Shown here: positions 24,321-35,328 of the stretch, piece after piece
Layout of the letters: every line of letters starts with the position of its first letter
Numbering within the stretch: position 1 is the first letter of the stretch
Assembly (NCBI RefSeq): GCF_963924675.1
Contig: NC_089224.1
Location: 65,271,464-65,335,463 of the forward strand
Direction: 5' to 3'
Length of the DNA: 64,000 bases
Source of the DNA: Phocoena phocoena
Taxonomy: Eukaryota > Chordata > Mammalia > Artiodactyla > Phocoenidae
Program-made: the position numbers and the translations under genes
Notes under the pieces: model-generated
Database searches by the model: none
The model's input: the letters and a program-made list of their open reading frames with translations, nothing else
What the model was told of the DNA's origin: nothing

Positions 24321-24521
24321 ACATGTTGCAGGTCCAGGGAAGCAGATGTTCATCATTGCAAAAGAATCAATTCCAGGCCTGATGCCCTCCCATTTCTACC
24401 TGCATGTTTTCCGGGCACAAGTCATTGGAAGAAAGAATGAACTTGTTCGCAATCATGAGGCGCCATTATAAATTGATGCCAAAACTTAGTCTTACGTCTG
24501 CTTTCTTTTTTTCTCCCCCAG

Positions 24522-24766
24522 TAAGTGAAAATGGTGACCACCTAAGCAGATGGATGAGGCAGGAACACGGTTGTGGGAGAGAAGTTTCTCCACTCCACAA
24601 TTTCCCAAAGGAAACTTGGCTGAGCCCCACTACACACAGAGTCATAATCAACTGGACTTGGAGTCTGCGAGATGTCAGGGGAGCCTCGGCCGAGAGGCTG
24701 ATCGGCAGATGTGATGTGAAAAATACCACACTCTTCTGTCATTTGCTGTTGCTTGCTGAACTGTGA
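24522..24766 (+). CDS. Candidate 3'-terminal coding exon of an unidentified gene
   Basis: What is seen: a long polypyrimidine tract (about 24497-24519) and an AG acceptor at 24520-24521, followed by an open frame in phase 1 ending at TGA 24764-24766. Then comes about 480 bp of AT-rich, repeat-free sequence ending in a canonical AATAAA at 25249-25254. The frame reads SENGDHLSRWMRQEHGCGRE near its start and ends CHLLLLAEL, about 80 residues. It contains four cysteines and possible N-glycosylation sites (NWT, NTT), and it overlaps no repeat I recognise. I do not recognise the protein. In the other two phases the exon would carry only a stop, or one or two codons before a stop, leaving a purely 3' UTR exon. 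No upstream exon can be tied to it within the window. It could also be a chance frame in non-coding DNA. Confidence 0.38.
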
Positions 24767-25280
24767 AGAACTGCATGAACTCTATTTAAGCTGCTTTCTA
24801 TACCATTGCCAATCACCTTTTCGGACTTGGAAGTGCTATTTTACTATTGACACTTGCATTATTTCATTTTGCATGCATCCAGTGATTATCCATAAGCAAC
24901 ATATGTAATCTGCTTATATATTTTTTAAAAATCCATCCATGCAAAATGGTAACGTCTGAATTATGCTCTTTTTCAAAGTTATAATCAGCCCATGTCATTA
25001 AAAGTTTAAATTGGTTTCATATAAAGATCAGTGTAATAGGTCTGCATATACTTTATAGAAAATTAGCTTCTATAAAGATTTTTTCACTGTTTACTAGTGA
25101 AATGAGAAAAGCAAAGCTATTTATAAAAGGCCTTATGTCGTGTACATACATTGTCTTTGAAATATTTGTGATTTAGTTTATTGCTTGTAAAAGAGATTAT
25201 ATAATTTATTTAGTAAATACTATTGTAAACTATAGTTTTATTGAGAGAAATAAAATATTTTGTTCTCAATTGTGGTATTA
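24767..25280 (+). other. Candidate 3' UTR of the terminal exon
   Basis: AT-rich, lacking recognisable SINE, LINE or LTR sequence, and bounded by the candidate stop codon and poly(A) signal. It has the texture of a mammalian 3' UTR, with TTTATTTA-like motifs near 25205-25213 and TGTAAA/TGTACA motifs. If the exon is real, cleavage would be expected about 10-30 bases after AATAAA. Confidence 0.35.
25249..25254 (+). terminator. Canonical AATAAA poly(A) signal with downstream GU-rich bases
   Basis: AATAAA is followed within 30 bases by 'tattttgttctcaattgtgg', which fits a cleavage site plus a U/GU-rich downstream element. It is not inside a recognisable L1 or SINE tail, unlike the other AATAAA hexamers in the window. 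Confidence 0.5.
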
Positions 25281-25496
25281 TATTAATTCCAGTGGTTTAT
25301 GGTCTTTACATTTCTTTCTTTTGTTAATAAAAAAGAAGTAACTTAGATACCCATCATTTTTACATATTCTGGAATCCTAAATAAACTGACTCTCGTGATT
25401 GATGAAAATGGAGAGAAAATTACCTGGGCCCTGAGAAAAGACCCAATAGCAGATTCTGCTCAACTTGTTCAAGAGACTTTCCCAAATGTCCTGGTG

Positions 25497-25745
25497 TGTT
25501 AGTCAGCTTTCACTATGTTATGTTGTGGTAACAAACAATCCCCAAACCTCTGGATTGGGATCCAGAGCAACCCCTGTCTAGGACATGCCACTTTTATGGC
25601 AAAAGAAAAAATGTGATAGTGGAACCATGGGAGCTCGTAAAGCTTCTGCTTAAACATGGTTTACAGAACTCACAATCCACTGGCCAAAGCAAACGACATT
25701 GACAAGTCTGTCATCAAAGTGTTGGGAAGTGTACTTTTCACATAG
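25497..25745 (-). mobile_element. Possible LTR relic, antisense
   Basis: 'tgtgttagtcagctttcact' followed by 'aacaaacaatccccaaa' and 'ccactggccaaagcaaacgacattgacaagtctg' resemble the reverse strand of an old MaLR/ERVL-type LTR. Too degraded to assign. Confidence 0.35.
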
Positions 25746-26544
25746 GAATAGACTCAGCAGAGAGGGGCAATGAATATTTAAGCAGTTAATACATCTATAG
25801 TATCACATGAGTGTCCCAAGCAGCAGAAGGTTAAGAGGTTGCATAATCATACACTGCAGAAAAAATCACTAGAAAACAAAAAGACATTCCTGATGAGTAA
25901 GATGCTCAGTGTAAAATACTTCAAGTTAAAGCAAGCTGGTTCTCATAAACAAACATAATATTAGCTTTTGTAAATACAGCTTGGAGCCATGGTGACTCAG
26001 TATAAGTATTAATTTCATCTGCAGAGTTGGTGCTGGGAATTTATCCTGGGTTGGGCTGTCAATGGGAAATTTTACTGAAGTGGATCGTGGAGGATTCTTT
26101 GCCTCTCTCTGCCTGGTATCCATATGTGCTAGCAGATGCCCGATCTTACTATAGGGGTTTACTTAGCTGCAATCCTGCTCTTCCCCCTCCCATTTGTATC
26201 CATTTATCTAAGCAGGGGTCCTTAAGCCCAGGACCCATTGATTCTTAGGAGGGTCACAGATGGATATTAATAGGGCCATGAAATAATATACACAAGTTGG
26301 GTATGCCTTTGTGTATATGGGGGCTTTTTTCATGAAGAGAAAGACAATAATTTCCATCAAATTCACAGTGACTTTGACCCAAGAACTGTTAAGAACCACT
26401 ATTTTAAGGCTTAACTCAAATGCTATTTCAATGCCATGAAGCTGTCCATGATGCCCAATCCTCTCTCCCCACCGCGACCGTCACCCTTGGCCAGTCTGTG
26501 GTCAACTCACCTGTCTCAGAAAACCTCAACACTTTGTACCTTCT

Positions 26545-27000
26545 TTTAAAAATTGAGGTATAACTTACATATAATAGAGTGCACAACTATTAATTGTATG
26601 ATGCAATGATGTTTTACATATATACACACACCCTTGTAAGCAGCACCTAGAACAAGAGATAGAATATTTCCAGCTAACCTACAGGCTCTTTCATGCCCCC
26701 TCCCCATCAATACCTTTGAGAGGATTGATGCCTTTCCATCAATGCCCCAAAGGTAACCATTATTATTATTTCTATCATCATGGATTAGTTTTGCCAGTTC
26801 TTGAACTTCATATAGAGGAATAGAGTACGTCCTCTTTATCTAGCTTTCTGGTGTTGTTGTTCAACACTGTATGAGAACCATTCATTTCACTGTATACAGT
26901 GAGAGCTCATTCTTTTTCATTGCTGAGTAGTATTCTGCCATATGATTATCCCACAATTTTCTACTCTATTGCTGACTGACATTTCGGTAGCTTCCAGTTT
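26545..27000 (-). mobile_element. Old LINE-1 (L1M-type) 3' end, antisense
   Basis: The plus strand begins 'aaaattgaggtataacttacatataatag' and continues 'aagcagcacctagaacaagagatagaatatttcc' and 'cattgctgagtagtattctgcc', the reverse complement of an old L1 3' end. Diverged and non-coding. Confidence 0.7.
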
Positions 27001-27239
27001 GGGGCCATAAGCATGCGCACTGAAAGATAAATAATGAGTCCCTAGACGTCTTCCTCCACACAGTTCCTAGATGCATACTGCTTGACTTCTAGCACCCATA
27101 CTGGGTGTGGAAGAATTTTCTCTGAAAAAACTATCACTACCAGGAAGTAGATGACCATACACTAATTTGCCTAAGATAGTCTGAGTTTATGCCGGACACT
27201 CAGGGATAATAACAGTATATACTTTCACTCTCAAAAATG

Positions 27240-27593
27240 TTCCACTTTTACCACACCGAGGGGGAAAGCTTAAAGGTAATAACACTGGAGATTTCCCTAA
27301 CAACTGACTCAGCCAAGGCACCCGACAGTGAAGTTCCACTACACCCCCCACAACCAGTGCTCACTCACATTTTAGTTCCCACTCAATGCACGGCCAACGA
27401 AATATCACAAGACATCTAGGGATATTCTCTAAAATGAGACTGAAATATACAAACAGAAAATTGCCGCTGGGGTAAACAAGGACTGCAAGAAGTAAACCTC
27501 AAAACAAAAATTACCATACATCTTCAAAGATAATAAATTATACAGCATCCATGAAGCACGATCAGGATGCTGTGACAAAAATGAACATTCTTA
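27240..27593 (+). mobile_element. Possible L1M/HAL1 5' fragment
   Basis: 'ggcacccgacagtgaagttccactacaccccccac', 'aatgcacggccaacgaaatatcac' and 'ctgtgacaaaaatgaacattctt' resemble the region before and into ORF1 of old L1M/HAL1 elements. It may belong with the sense L1M block at 29960-31320, split by the younger L1 at 27594. The assignment is from memory of the family and is uncertain. Confidence 0.35.
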
Positions 27594-27717
27594 CAGATGG
27601 CCAAAAAGCACATCAAAAGATGCTCAACATCACTAATCATTAGAGAAATGCAAATCAAAACTGCCATGAGCTATCACCTCACACAGGTCAGAATGGCCAT
27701 CATCAAAAAACTCTACA

Positions 27718-28069
27718 GGGCTTCCCTGGTGGTACAGTGGTTAAGAATCCTCCTGCCAATGCAGGGGACACAGGATCAAGCCCTGGTCTGGGAAGATCCC
27801 ACATGCCACAGAGCACCCGTGCGCCACAACTACTGAGCCTGCGCTCTAGAGCCCGCGAGCCACAACTACTGAAGCCCGTGTGCCTAGAGACCGTGCTCTG
27901 CAACAAGAGAAGCCACCGCAATGAGAAGCCTGTGCACCACAACAAAGAGTAGCCCACGCTCACCGCAACTAGAGAAAGCCCACACGCAGCAACGAAGACC
28001 CAACGCAGCCAAAAATAAATAAATTTTTTTAAAATACTTAAAAAATTTTTTTTTAATTTTAATTTTTTT
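27718..28069 (+). mobile_element. CHR SINE, long form, nested in L1
   Basis: Complete long CHR element from 'gggcttccctggtggtac' through two 'ccacaactactgaa/gcc' blocks to 'gaagacccaacgcagccaaaaataaata' and an A/T-rich tail. A short probable duplication (ctctaca / tctacaa) flanks it. Confidence 0.9.
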
Positions 28070-28745
28070 AATCTACAAACAAGAAATGCTGGAGAGGGTG
28101 TGGAGAAAAGGGAGCCCTCCTACACTGTTGGTGGGAATGTAAATTGGTACAGCCACTGTATGGAGGTTCCTTTAAAAACTAAAAATAGAACTACCATATA
28201 TGTTCCTGCAGTCCCACTCCTCAGCATATACCTGAAGAAAATCATAATTTGAAAAGATATATGCACCCCAATGTTCACTGCAGCACTATTTACAATAGCC
28301 AGGACATGGAAGCAACCTAAATGTCCATTGACAGAGGAATGGATAAAGATGTGGTATATGTATACAATAGAATATTACTTATCCATAAAAAAGAACAAAA
28401 TGATGCCATTTGCAGCAACATGAATGGACCTAGAGATTGTCAGACTGAGTGAAGTCAGTCAGACAGAGAAAGACAAATATCATCTGCTATCGCTTATATG
28501 TGGAATCTAAAAAAGGTTACAAGTGAACTTATTTACAAAACAGAAATAGAGTCACAGATGTAGCAAACAAACTTACAGTTAACAGTGGGTAAGTGGGGGG
28601 AGGGATAAGTTGGGAAATTGGGATTGACATATACACACTACTATACATAAAATAGATAACTAATAAGGACCTACTTTATAGCACAGGAAACTCTACTCAA
28701 TACTCTGTAATGGCTTATATGGGAAAAGAATCTAAAAAAGAGTGG

Positions 28746-29043
28746 CTATCCTTTACATCATGTTGGAGTTAGTATTTTTGAAAACTTTGGGGACAAGAAT
28801 GTGGAGGTGACACACATCAAGTTAGAAAATGAAAAAAAGGAACACAGATGGCCAATTCTTCCTCTCCCCATTTCTAACCTTATAAGAACCCATACTAATT
28901 TTTTATGTTCTAGCTTCTTTACATACAGTATACCATTTAATAGGCACAGTGGTCTTGAGCAAACATAATAACCTGTATTATATATAAATAATAGAATGTA
29001 TAAAGCACCCAAAAATTTTGTAATTAAAAATATTAAAAATTGG
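28746..29043. other. Foreign 298-bp insertion inside an L1 3' UTR
   Basis: Sequence not found in the related L1 3' UTR at 57783-58034, where 'aaaaaagagtgg' is followed directly by 'atatatgtatg'. The insert ends A-rich ('aattaaaaatattaaaaa') and resembles no element I know. Confidence 0.6.
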
Positions 29044-29145
29044 ATATGTGTATATGTATGGCTGATTCACTTTGCTGTACACCTGAAACTAACAAACACA
29101 ACATTGTAAATCAACTATACTCCAATAAAAATTTTAATAAATAAA

Positions 29146-29955
29146 TACAGCGAGTCTAGCTAACCTTAAGAGCCCACACGTCTAACTACTATACTATATA
29201 ACCTTGTATATGTAGCAACCTACATATGTATATAACCTATATATGTTATATAACCTCATATATAAAGGTTCTATGCAGACAAAATGATCACTGTGACAAA
29301 GGGAGAGATTTATGCAGGGAAAACATAGAAAACAAAAAAAGATAATTGCAGTTTATATAAGAACTTAGAGCTGCGTGTGTTAAATGAGAATAAGAAAGTA
29401 TGAAAACAGTAGGTGTTAACTAAAATTACAAGACTACATATTGAACTGATACATCTTGGCATGTTAATAAACCCATGGAAAAAGATCTAGGATTAACTAG
29501 GATTAGTGTAGTAGTTAAGAAAAATGAGATAGCATACCCAAATTTTTGCATAAGTAGATGGAATTAAATGCAAAAATAATCAGTAAGAATAGCATCTATG
29601 CATTGAAAACACATTCAAGGACATGTGTTATGCTTCACCAAACAAAACAAGGCATTTCTATAATGTAAGCATCACAGAGGCATTTATTTAGTCTGTTAGT
29701 AAATACTTACTAACTAGGGATATCACTACTTACAGAATTTTCTTTTAATTTGTTTTATTTATTTTCTTACACATGAAACAAAAATTAAATTATAACATTC
29801 AAAATTTTTGTGCAGTGCATTTGCATTGCTAAATTTTAGGGACCAAAATATTCCAGAAATCATACAAATTTAACTTTCTGTTTTCAGTTTTATAACAAAG
29901 AAAATGATAATTTATAATATTCATTGTTTGGGGCAGACAGATAATGATTTCAATA
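29146..29955. other. AT-rich unassigned DNA
   Basis: No gene. A TATA-rich patch with partial palindromes lies at about 29195-29265. The rest is low-complexity AT-rich sequence that I cannot assign. Confidence 0.4.
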
Positions 29956-29959
29956 TATA

Positions 29960-31320
29960 TTTTAGTTTTTAAGTGATTAAATAAATATATGGAAAAAGAA
30001 TGAACATTCTGAAAACATAAAAGAGCCCTTGGAAATTAAAAGCATGATGGCAGAAATTAGCATCTAACTGAGAGAGTGGTTAGGAGATAAGATTCAAGAT
30101 ACATCCCAAAAAGATTAAAAATAGGTGAAACGAAATAAGAAAACTTGAAGACCATTCCACTAGAACCAATATCCAAATAATAGGACTTCCAGAAAGAGAA
30201 ACTAGAGACAATGGATGTAAGAAAAGCCTCAAACAAATGTCAGGAAAATTTCCCAGAGCTAAAGGATGTGAGTTTCCAGATTGAAAGGGACTCTAAGCAC
30301 CTAGAACAATGGATGAAAATGAACCTTACCATGCAATTTCAGACCACCAAGGATGATGACAAGATTCTACAAGCTTTCAGAGTAAAATTAATTTTATATA
30401 AAGGCTCAAGGCTCAAAATTGTATCAAATTTCTCAACAGCATACTGGTAGCTAGAAACCAATGGAACTATGCCTTCAAAATTCTGAGAGAAAGGTATTGC
30501 TAACCTATAATTCTATACCCTGTGTATTAGTCAGTGTTCTCTAGAGAAATAGAATAGTAGAGACATAGACATGGATAACAGATTTATTTTAAGAAATTGG
30601 CTCAGACAACTGTGGGGAAAGACAATTCTGAATTTCACAGGGCAGGTTGTCAGGTTGGAAACTCAGGCATGGGTTAATAGAGCAATCCTGAGGCAGAATT
30701 TCTTCTTTTCAAGGACACTTCAGTATTTGCTATAAGGCCTTCACTTGACTGGATCAGGCCCACACATGTTATTGAGGGTAATCTCCTTTACTTAAAGTCA
30801 ACTGATTAAAGATCTCAATTATATCTATAAAATATTTTCACAGCAATACCTATATTAGTTTTTGATTAAATAACTGGGTGCTCTACCCTAGCCAAGTTGA
30901 TACATAAAATTAATGATCACACCCTGGAAAACCAATTAAAAGTGAGGGTAGAATAAAATTATCTATGAAAAATTCATTTCCATCTTCCCTTTATCTAGAA
31001 ACTCCCAAAAGATGTGTTTAACCAAAATGAGATAGTAAATCAAGAAAAAGAAAGCCATGAAATAGAAGGCCATTGGATCCAGAAATCAAGAGATCCAACC
31101 CAAGAGGAAGGAATCCCCAGGATGAACATAAAGGGAAATCCCAACATGGCAACAATGGAGGAGATCTATAAATAAATCACTCCAGATTGGAGTAGGTCAG
31201 ATGGCTCTAGGCACAACTTCTCCAAGAAGGTAAAGATACCCAAAAGACTTATAAAGTAAGGACAGAAAATTAACTCTAGGTATACTGGATCTGAGCCTGG
31301 AGCAGGGGGCAAAGGGGTAG
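29960..31320 (+). mobile_element. Old L1M/HAL1-type ORF1 region, split by an LTR
   Basis: 'tggaaaaagaatgaacattctg', 'ttcccagagctaaaggatgtgagtttccagattgaaaggg', 'ttctcaacagcatactggtagctagaaa', 'atgccttcaaaattctgagag' and 'agggtagaataaaat' follow the order of an old L1 ORF1. It resumes after the LTR with 'aaaactcccaaaagatgtgt' and 'aatccccaggatga'. No intact frame remains. Confidence 0.65.
30523..30921 (-). mobile_element. Solo LTR (ERVL/MaLR-like), antisense, 5-bp TSD
   Basis: A 399-bp unit that starts TG (tgtattagtcagtgttctct) and ends CA (gatcaca) is bounded by the 5-bp duplication CCCTG at 30518-30522 and 30922-30926. On the minus strand it begins 'tgtgatcattaattttatg', typical of an old ERVL-class LTR. 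No viral gene is attached. It sits inside the L1M ORF1 relic and so is younger than that copy. Confidence 0.7.
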
Positions 31321-31499
31321 GGGTGGGGAAGGTTATTAACAGAAAAAAAAAAAAAAACTGGTGAAATCTGAATAAAGTCTGAAATTTAGTTAATAGTATT
31401 GTACAAAAGACAACACTGAGTTTGGAAAAATAATATTAGCATCTTATGTAAGTATGACTCAATAGAAACTGGGTAAATGGTATATAGAAACTCTGTTCT

Positions 31500-31599
31500 A
31501 GGGAATGCCCTGGCAGTCCAGTGGTTAGGACTCGGTGTTTTCACTGCCACGGCCTGGGTTTGATCCCTGGTTGGAGAACTAAGATCCCACAAGGCATAT
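31500..31599 (+). mobile_element. Bov-tA/CHR-type SINE 5' fragment (head of the chimera)
   Basis: About 100 bp of tRNA-like SINE with A- and B-box-like segments. It lacks the 3' tail and ends at 'aaggcat', where the L1 phrase 'gtggtgctggaaaaactgg' takes over. Confidence 0.85.
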
Positions 31600-32866
31600 G
31601 TGGTGCTGGAAAAACTGGACAGCTACATGTAAAAGAATGAAATTAGAACACTCCCTAACACTATACACAAAAGTAAACTCAAAATGGATTAAAGACCTAA
31701 ATGTATGACCGGACACTATAAAACTCTTAGAGGAAAACATAGGAAGAACACTCTTTGACATAAACCACAGCAAGATCCTTTTTGATCCACCTCCTAGAGA
31801 AATGGAAATAAAAGCAAAAATAAACAAATGGGATCTAATGAAACTTAAAAGCTTTTGCACAGCAAAGGAGATCATAAACAAGACGAAAAGACAACCCTCA
31901 GCATGGGAGAAACTACTGGCAAACGAATCAACAGACAAAGGATTAATCTCCAAAATATACAAACAGCTCATGCAGCTCAATATCAAAAAAGCAAACAACC
32001 CAATCCAAAAATGGGCAGAAGACCTAAATAGACTTTTCTCCAAAGAAGACATACAGATGGCCAAGAGGCACATGAAAAGATGCTCAACATCACTAACTAC
32101 TAGAGAAATGCAAATCAAAACTACAATGAGGTGTCACCTCACACTGGTTAGAATGGGCATCATCAGAAAATATACAAACAGTAAATGTTGGAGAGGGTGT
32201 GGAGAAAAGGGAACCCTCTTGCACTGTTGGTGGGAATGTAGATTGATACAGCCACTATGGAGAACAGTATGGTGGTTCCTTAAAAATCTAAAAATAGAAT
32301 TACCATATGACCCAGCAATCCCACTACTGGGCATACACCCGGAGAAAACCATAACTCAAAAAGACACATGCACCCTAATGTTCATTGCAGCACTATTTAC
32401 AATAGCCAGGTCATGGAAGCAACCTAAATGTCCAATGACAGATGAATGGATAAAGATGTGGAATATATATACAATGGAATATTACTCAGACATAAAAAGA
32501 AACAAAATTAGGTCATTTGTAGAGACATGGATGGACCTAGAGACTGGCATACAGAGTGAAGCAAGTCAGAAAGAGAAAAACAAATATCATTTATTAACGC
32601 ATATATGTGGAATCTAGAAAAATGGTACAGGTGAACCAGTTGGCAAGGAAGAAATAGACACACAGATGTAGAGCACAAATGTATGGACACCAAGGTAGGG
32701 GAAGGGGGAGTGGGATGAATTGGGAGATTGGGATTGACATATATACACTAATATGTATAAAATAGATACCTAATGAGAACCTGCTGTATAGCACAGGGAA
32801 CTCTATTTCATTTCGCTGTACAGTAGAAACTAACACAACATTGTAAAACAACTATGCCCCAGTTAA
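31600..32866 (+). pseudogene. L1 ORF2 C-terminal remnant and 3' UTR
   Basis: An open frame from 31802 to 32617 (271 residues) preserves the L1 ORF2 C-terminus. It includes the Cys-rich block [19 protein letters not shown], then [13 protein letters not shown], and ends LLTHICGI, the normal ORF2 end. The 3' UTR carries 'ggtaggggaagggggagtgggatgaattggg'. The long frame is a surviving fragment, not a host gene: it lacks the endonuclease and RT catalytic domains. Confidence 0.88.
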
Positions 32867-32964
32867 GAAAAAGAAGAAGAAGAAAAAGAAAGAAACTCTG
32901 TTCTGTCTTCACAAATTTTCTGTAAATCTGATATTATTTTCAAAGAATTTTATTAAAACTGAAA

Positions 32965-33780
32965 AAGAAATGAGCAAAAGATTTAAAGAGACACTTCAAA
33001 GAAAATATATGGTTGGCAAATAAGAACAAGAAAAGATGCTCAACATCATCAGTCATTAGGGAAATGCAAATTAAAACTATAATGACATGCTACTACACAT
33101 ATATTAAGATGGCTAAATTTTTGTAATGGACAATACCAAGTGCTGATGAGAATGCAAGGCAATTCTAACTGCCATACTTTGCTGTTGGGAAGGCAAAATG
33201 GTACAGCCACTAGGGAAAAATGTGTCAGTTTCTAATAAAGTTAAACATACCCTCATCATATGACTCAGCAATTCAACTCCTGGTATTTACCTTAGAAAAC
33301 TGAAAACTTACATTTGCATAAACACTTGTACATGGATGCTTATAACAGCTTTTTTAACAATCACCAAAAACTGAAAACAACTCAAATGTCCCACAATGGG
33401 TGAATGGATAAACAAACTGTGGCTCATTCACACAATGAAATGATAACACAGCAATAAAAAGAAAAGAACTACTGATACACTCAAAAATACGGATGAATCT
33501 AAAAGGCGTTATGCTGAGTGAAAGAAGCTAGACTCTACAGGTCACTTACTGTATGAATTCATTTATATGACATTCTAGAAAAGGCAAAATGATGGGGTTA
33601 GAGAACAGGTCAGTGATTGCCAACTAAAATAGGGGCAGCATGAGGCAATTTGGGGGGCAAAAGAACTGTCCTCTATCTTGATTATGGTTGTGGTTACACA
33701 AAATTACATATGTATTAAAACTCATAGAATTGTTCACAAAAGAAAAAATTGAATTTTACTGTATGTAATTTTTTAAAAAA
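32965..33780 (+). mobile_element. Old LINE-1 3' region
   Basis: 'aagatgctcaacatcatcagtcattaggg', 'aattcaactcctggtatttacc', 'acaatgggtgaatggataaacaaactgtgg' and 'gattgccaactaaaataggggcagc' are ordered as in an older L1 (L1M-type) ORF2 end and 3' UTR. Confidence 0.75.
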
Positions 33781-35020
33781 TTTTAACCAGTTAATTTTAA
33801 AACATACGTAAAATAGACTATTAACACTGTTAGATGTTTTATGTAAGTCTCATGGTAACCACAAAGCAAAAACCTACAGTAGATACATAAATAACAAAGA
33901 GAAAGGAATCTAAGTATACCACTTAGAAAATCATTAAATCACAAAAGAAGAGAGCAAAAGAAAGAAGCAAAGGAAATATAAAACAGCCAGGAAACAATTT
34001 TTAAATGGCAATAAGTCTGTATCTATCAACAGTTACTTTAAATGTAAATGACCTAATTTCTCCAGTCAAAAGAGGTAGTATGGTTGAATGGATTAAAAAA
34101 TGATAATAAGGACCAACTATATGCTGCCTTTAAGAGACTCACTTCAACTCTAAGGATACACAGACTGAAAGTGAAAGATGAAAAGAAAAATATTCCATGC
34201 AAATGGAAACTGAAAGAAAGCTGGGGTAGCTATTCTTATATCAGAAAAAAACAGACTTTAAGATAAAGATTGTAATAAGAGACAAAGAAGGTTATCATGT
34301 GATGATAAAGGGGTCAATCCAACAAAAGGATACAACATTTGTAACTATTTATGCACCCAACATACGACTACCTAAATATATAAAGTAAATATTAACACAT
34401 TATTGACTGGGGGATTTTTGCAGAAACAAACACCTGTGGCCGTAATACGTCTCCAGCAAAAACGTGTTAACAGACATAAAGGGAGAAATAGACAGCAATA
34501 CAATAATAGAAGAGCACTTCAACACCTCATTTTTATCGATGAGCAGATCATAAAGACAGAAAATCTATAAAGAAACACTGGACTTAAACTACATATAAGA
34601 CCAGACAGACTTGACATTTTCAGATCATTCTATCCAAAAGCAGAATACACATTTTTCTCAAGTGTACAGGGAACATTCTCCAAGATATGTCATATGTTAG
34701 GCCACATAACTTGTTATAACACATAACAAGTCAATAATTTTAAGAATATTGAAAAAAGTCATGCATCTTTTCTGACCACAATGGTATGAAAATAGAAACC
34801 AATGACAAGAAGGAAACTGGAAAATTCTCAAATACATGGAGATTAAACAACATGCTCCTGAACAACCAATGGGTCAAAGAAGAAATGAAGAGAAATCAAA
34901 AAAATATCTAGAGACAAATGAAAATGGAAATACAACATATCAAATCTTATGGCATGCAGCAAAAGCGGTTCTAAGAGAGAAATTCATAGTGATAAATGCC
35001 TACATTAAGAAACAAAGAAA

Positions 35021-35313
35021 GGGCTTCCCTGGTGGCGCAGTGGTTGAGAATCTGCCTGCCAGTGCAGGGGACACAGGTTTGAGCCCTGGTCTGGGAAGAT
35101 CCCACATGCCGCGGAGCAACTAGGCCTGTGAGCCACAACTACTGAGCCTGCGTGTCTGGAGCCTGTGCTCCACAACAAGAGAGGCCGCGATAGTGAGAGG
35201 TCCACGCACCGCGATGAAGAGTGGCCCCCGCTTGCCACAACTAGAGAAAGGCCTCGCACAGAAACGAAGACCCAACACAGCCAAAAATAATTAATTAATT
35301 AATTAATTTTAAA
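35021..35313 (+). mobile_element. CHR SINE, first of two at one target site
   Basis: Complete element ending in (TTAA)n. The target motif AAGAAACAAAGAAA precedes it (35007-35020) and AAGAAACAAGAAAGA follows it (35314-35328). Confidence 0.92.
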
Positions 35314-35328
35314 AAGAAACAAGAAAGA

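Larger units (their letters stand above)
27594..29145 (+). mobile_element. LINE-1 3' part, split by a SINE and by a 0.3-kb insertion
   Basis: L1 ORF2 C-terminal sequence (27594-27717) continues after a CHR SINE at about 28070 with 'aaatgctggagagggtgtggag' and runs into a 3' UTR ('gtaagtggggggagggataagttggg', 'ctgtacacctgaaactaac', 'tcaactatactccaataaaaat'). About 298 bp at 28746-29043 do not belong to the L1: the related copy at 57783-58034 reads straight through this point. Confidence 0.85.
31500..32890 (+). mobile_element. SINE-L1 chimeric retroposon within one TSD
   Basis: The 14-bp repeat AGAAACTCTGTTCT lies exactly at 31486-31499 and 32891-32904. Between them is first a tRNA-derived SINE head (31500 to about 31599; 'ccagtggttaggactcggtg', 'ggtttgatccctggttggagaactaagatccca') without its tail. 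It is fused directly at about 31600 to the ORF2 C-terminal region and 3' UTR of an L1 that ends in an A/G-rich tail (AAGAAGAAG). One TSD round both parts indicates a single insertion. Confidence 0.82.

Noticed and set aside
29195..29265. TATA-rich partial palindromes considered as an origin or cruciform.
   Set aside because: Low-complexity AT-rich DNA gives such pairing by chance; no distinct symmetric core was found.
31802..32617. 271-residue open frame, the longest in the window, as a possible domesticated gene.
   Set aside because: It is the C-terminal tail of L1 ORF2 inside a TSD-bounded insertion. It is long because the copy is fairly young, and no independent promoter or splicing signal is visible.
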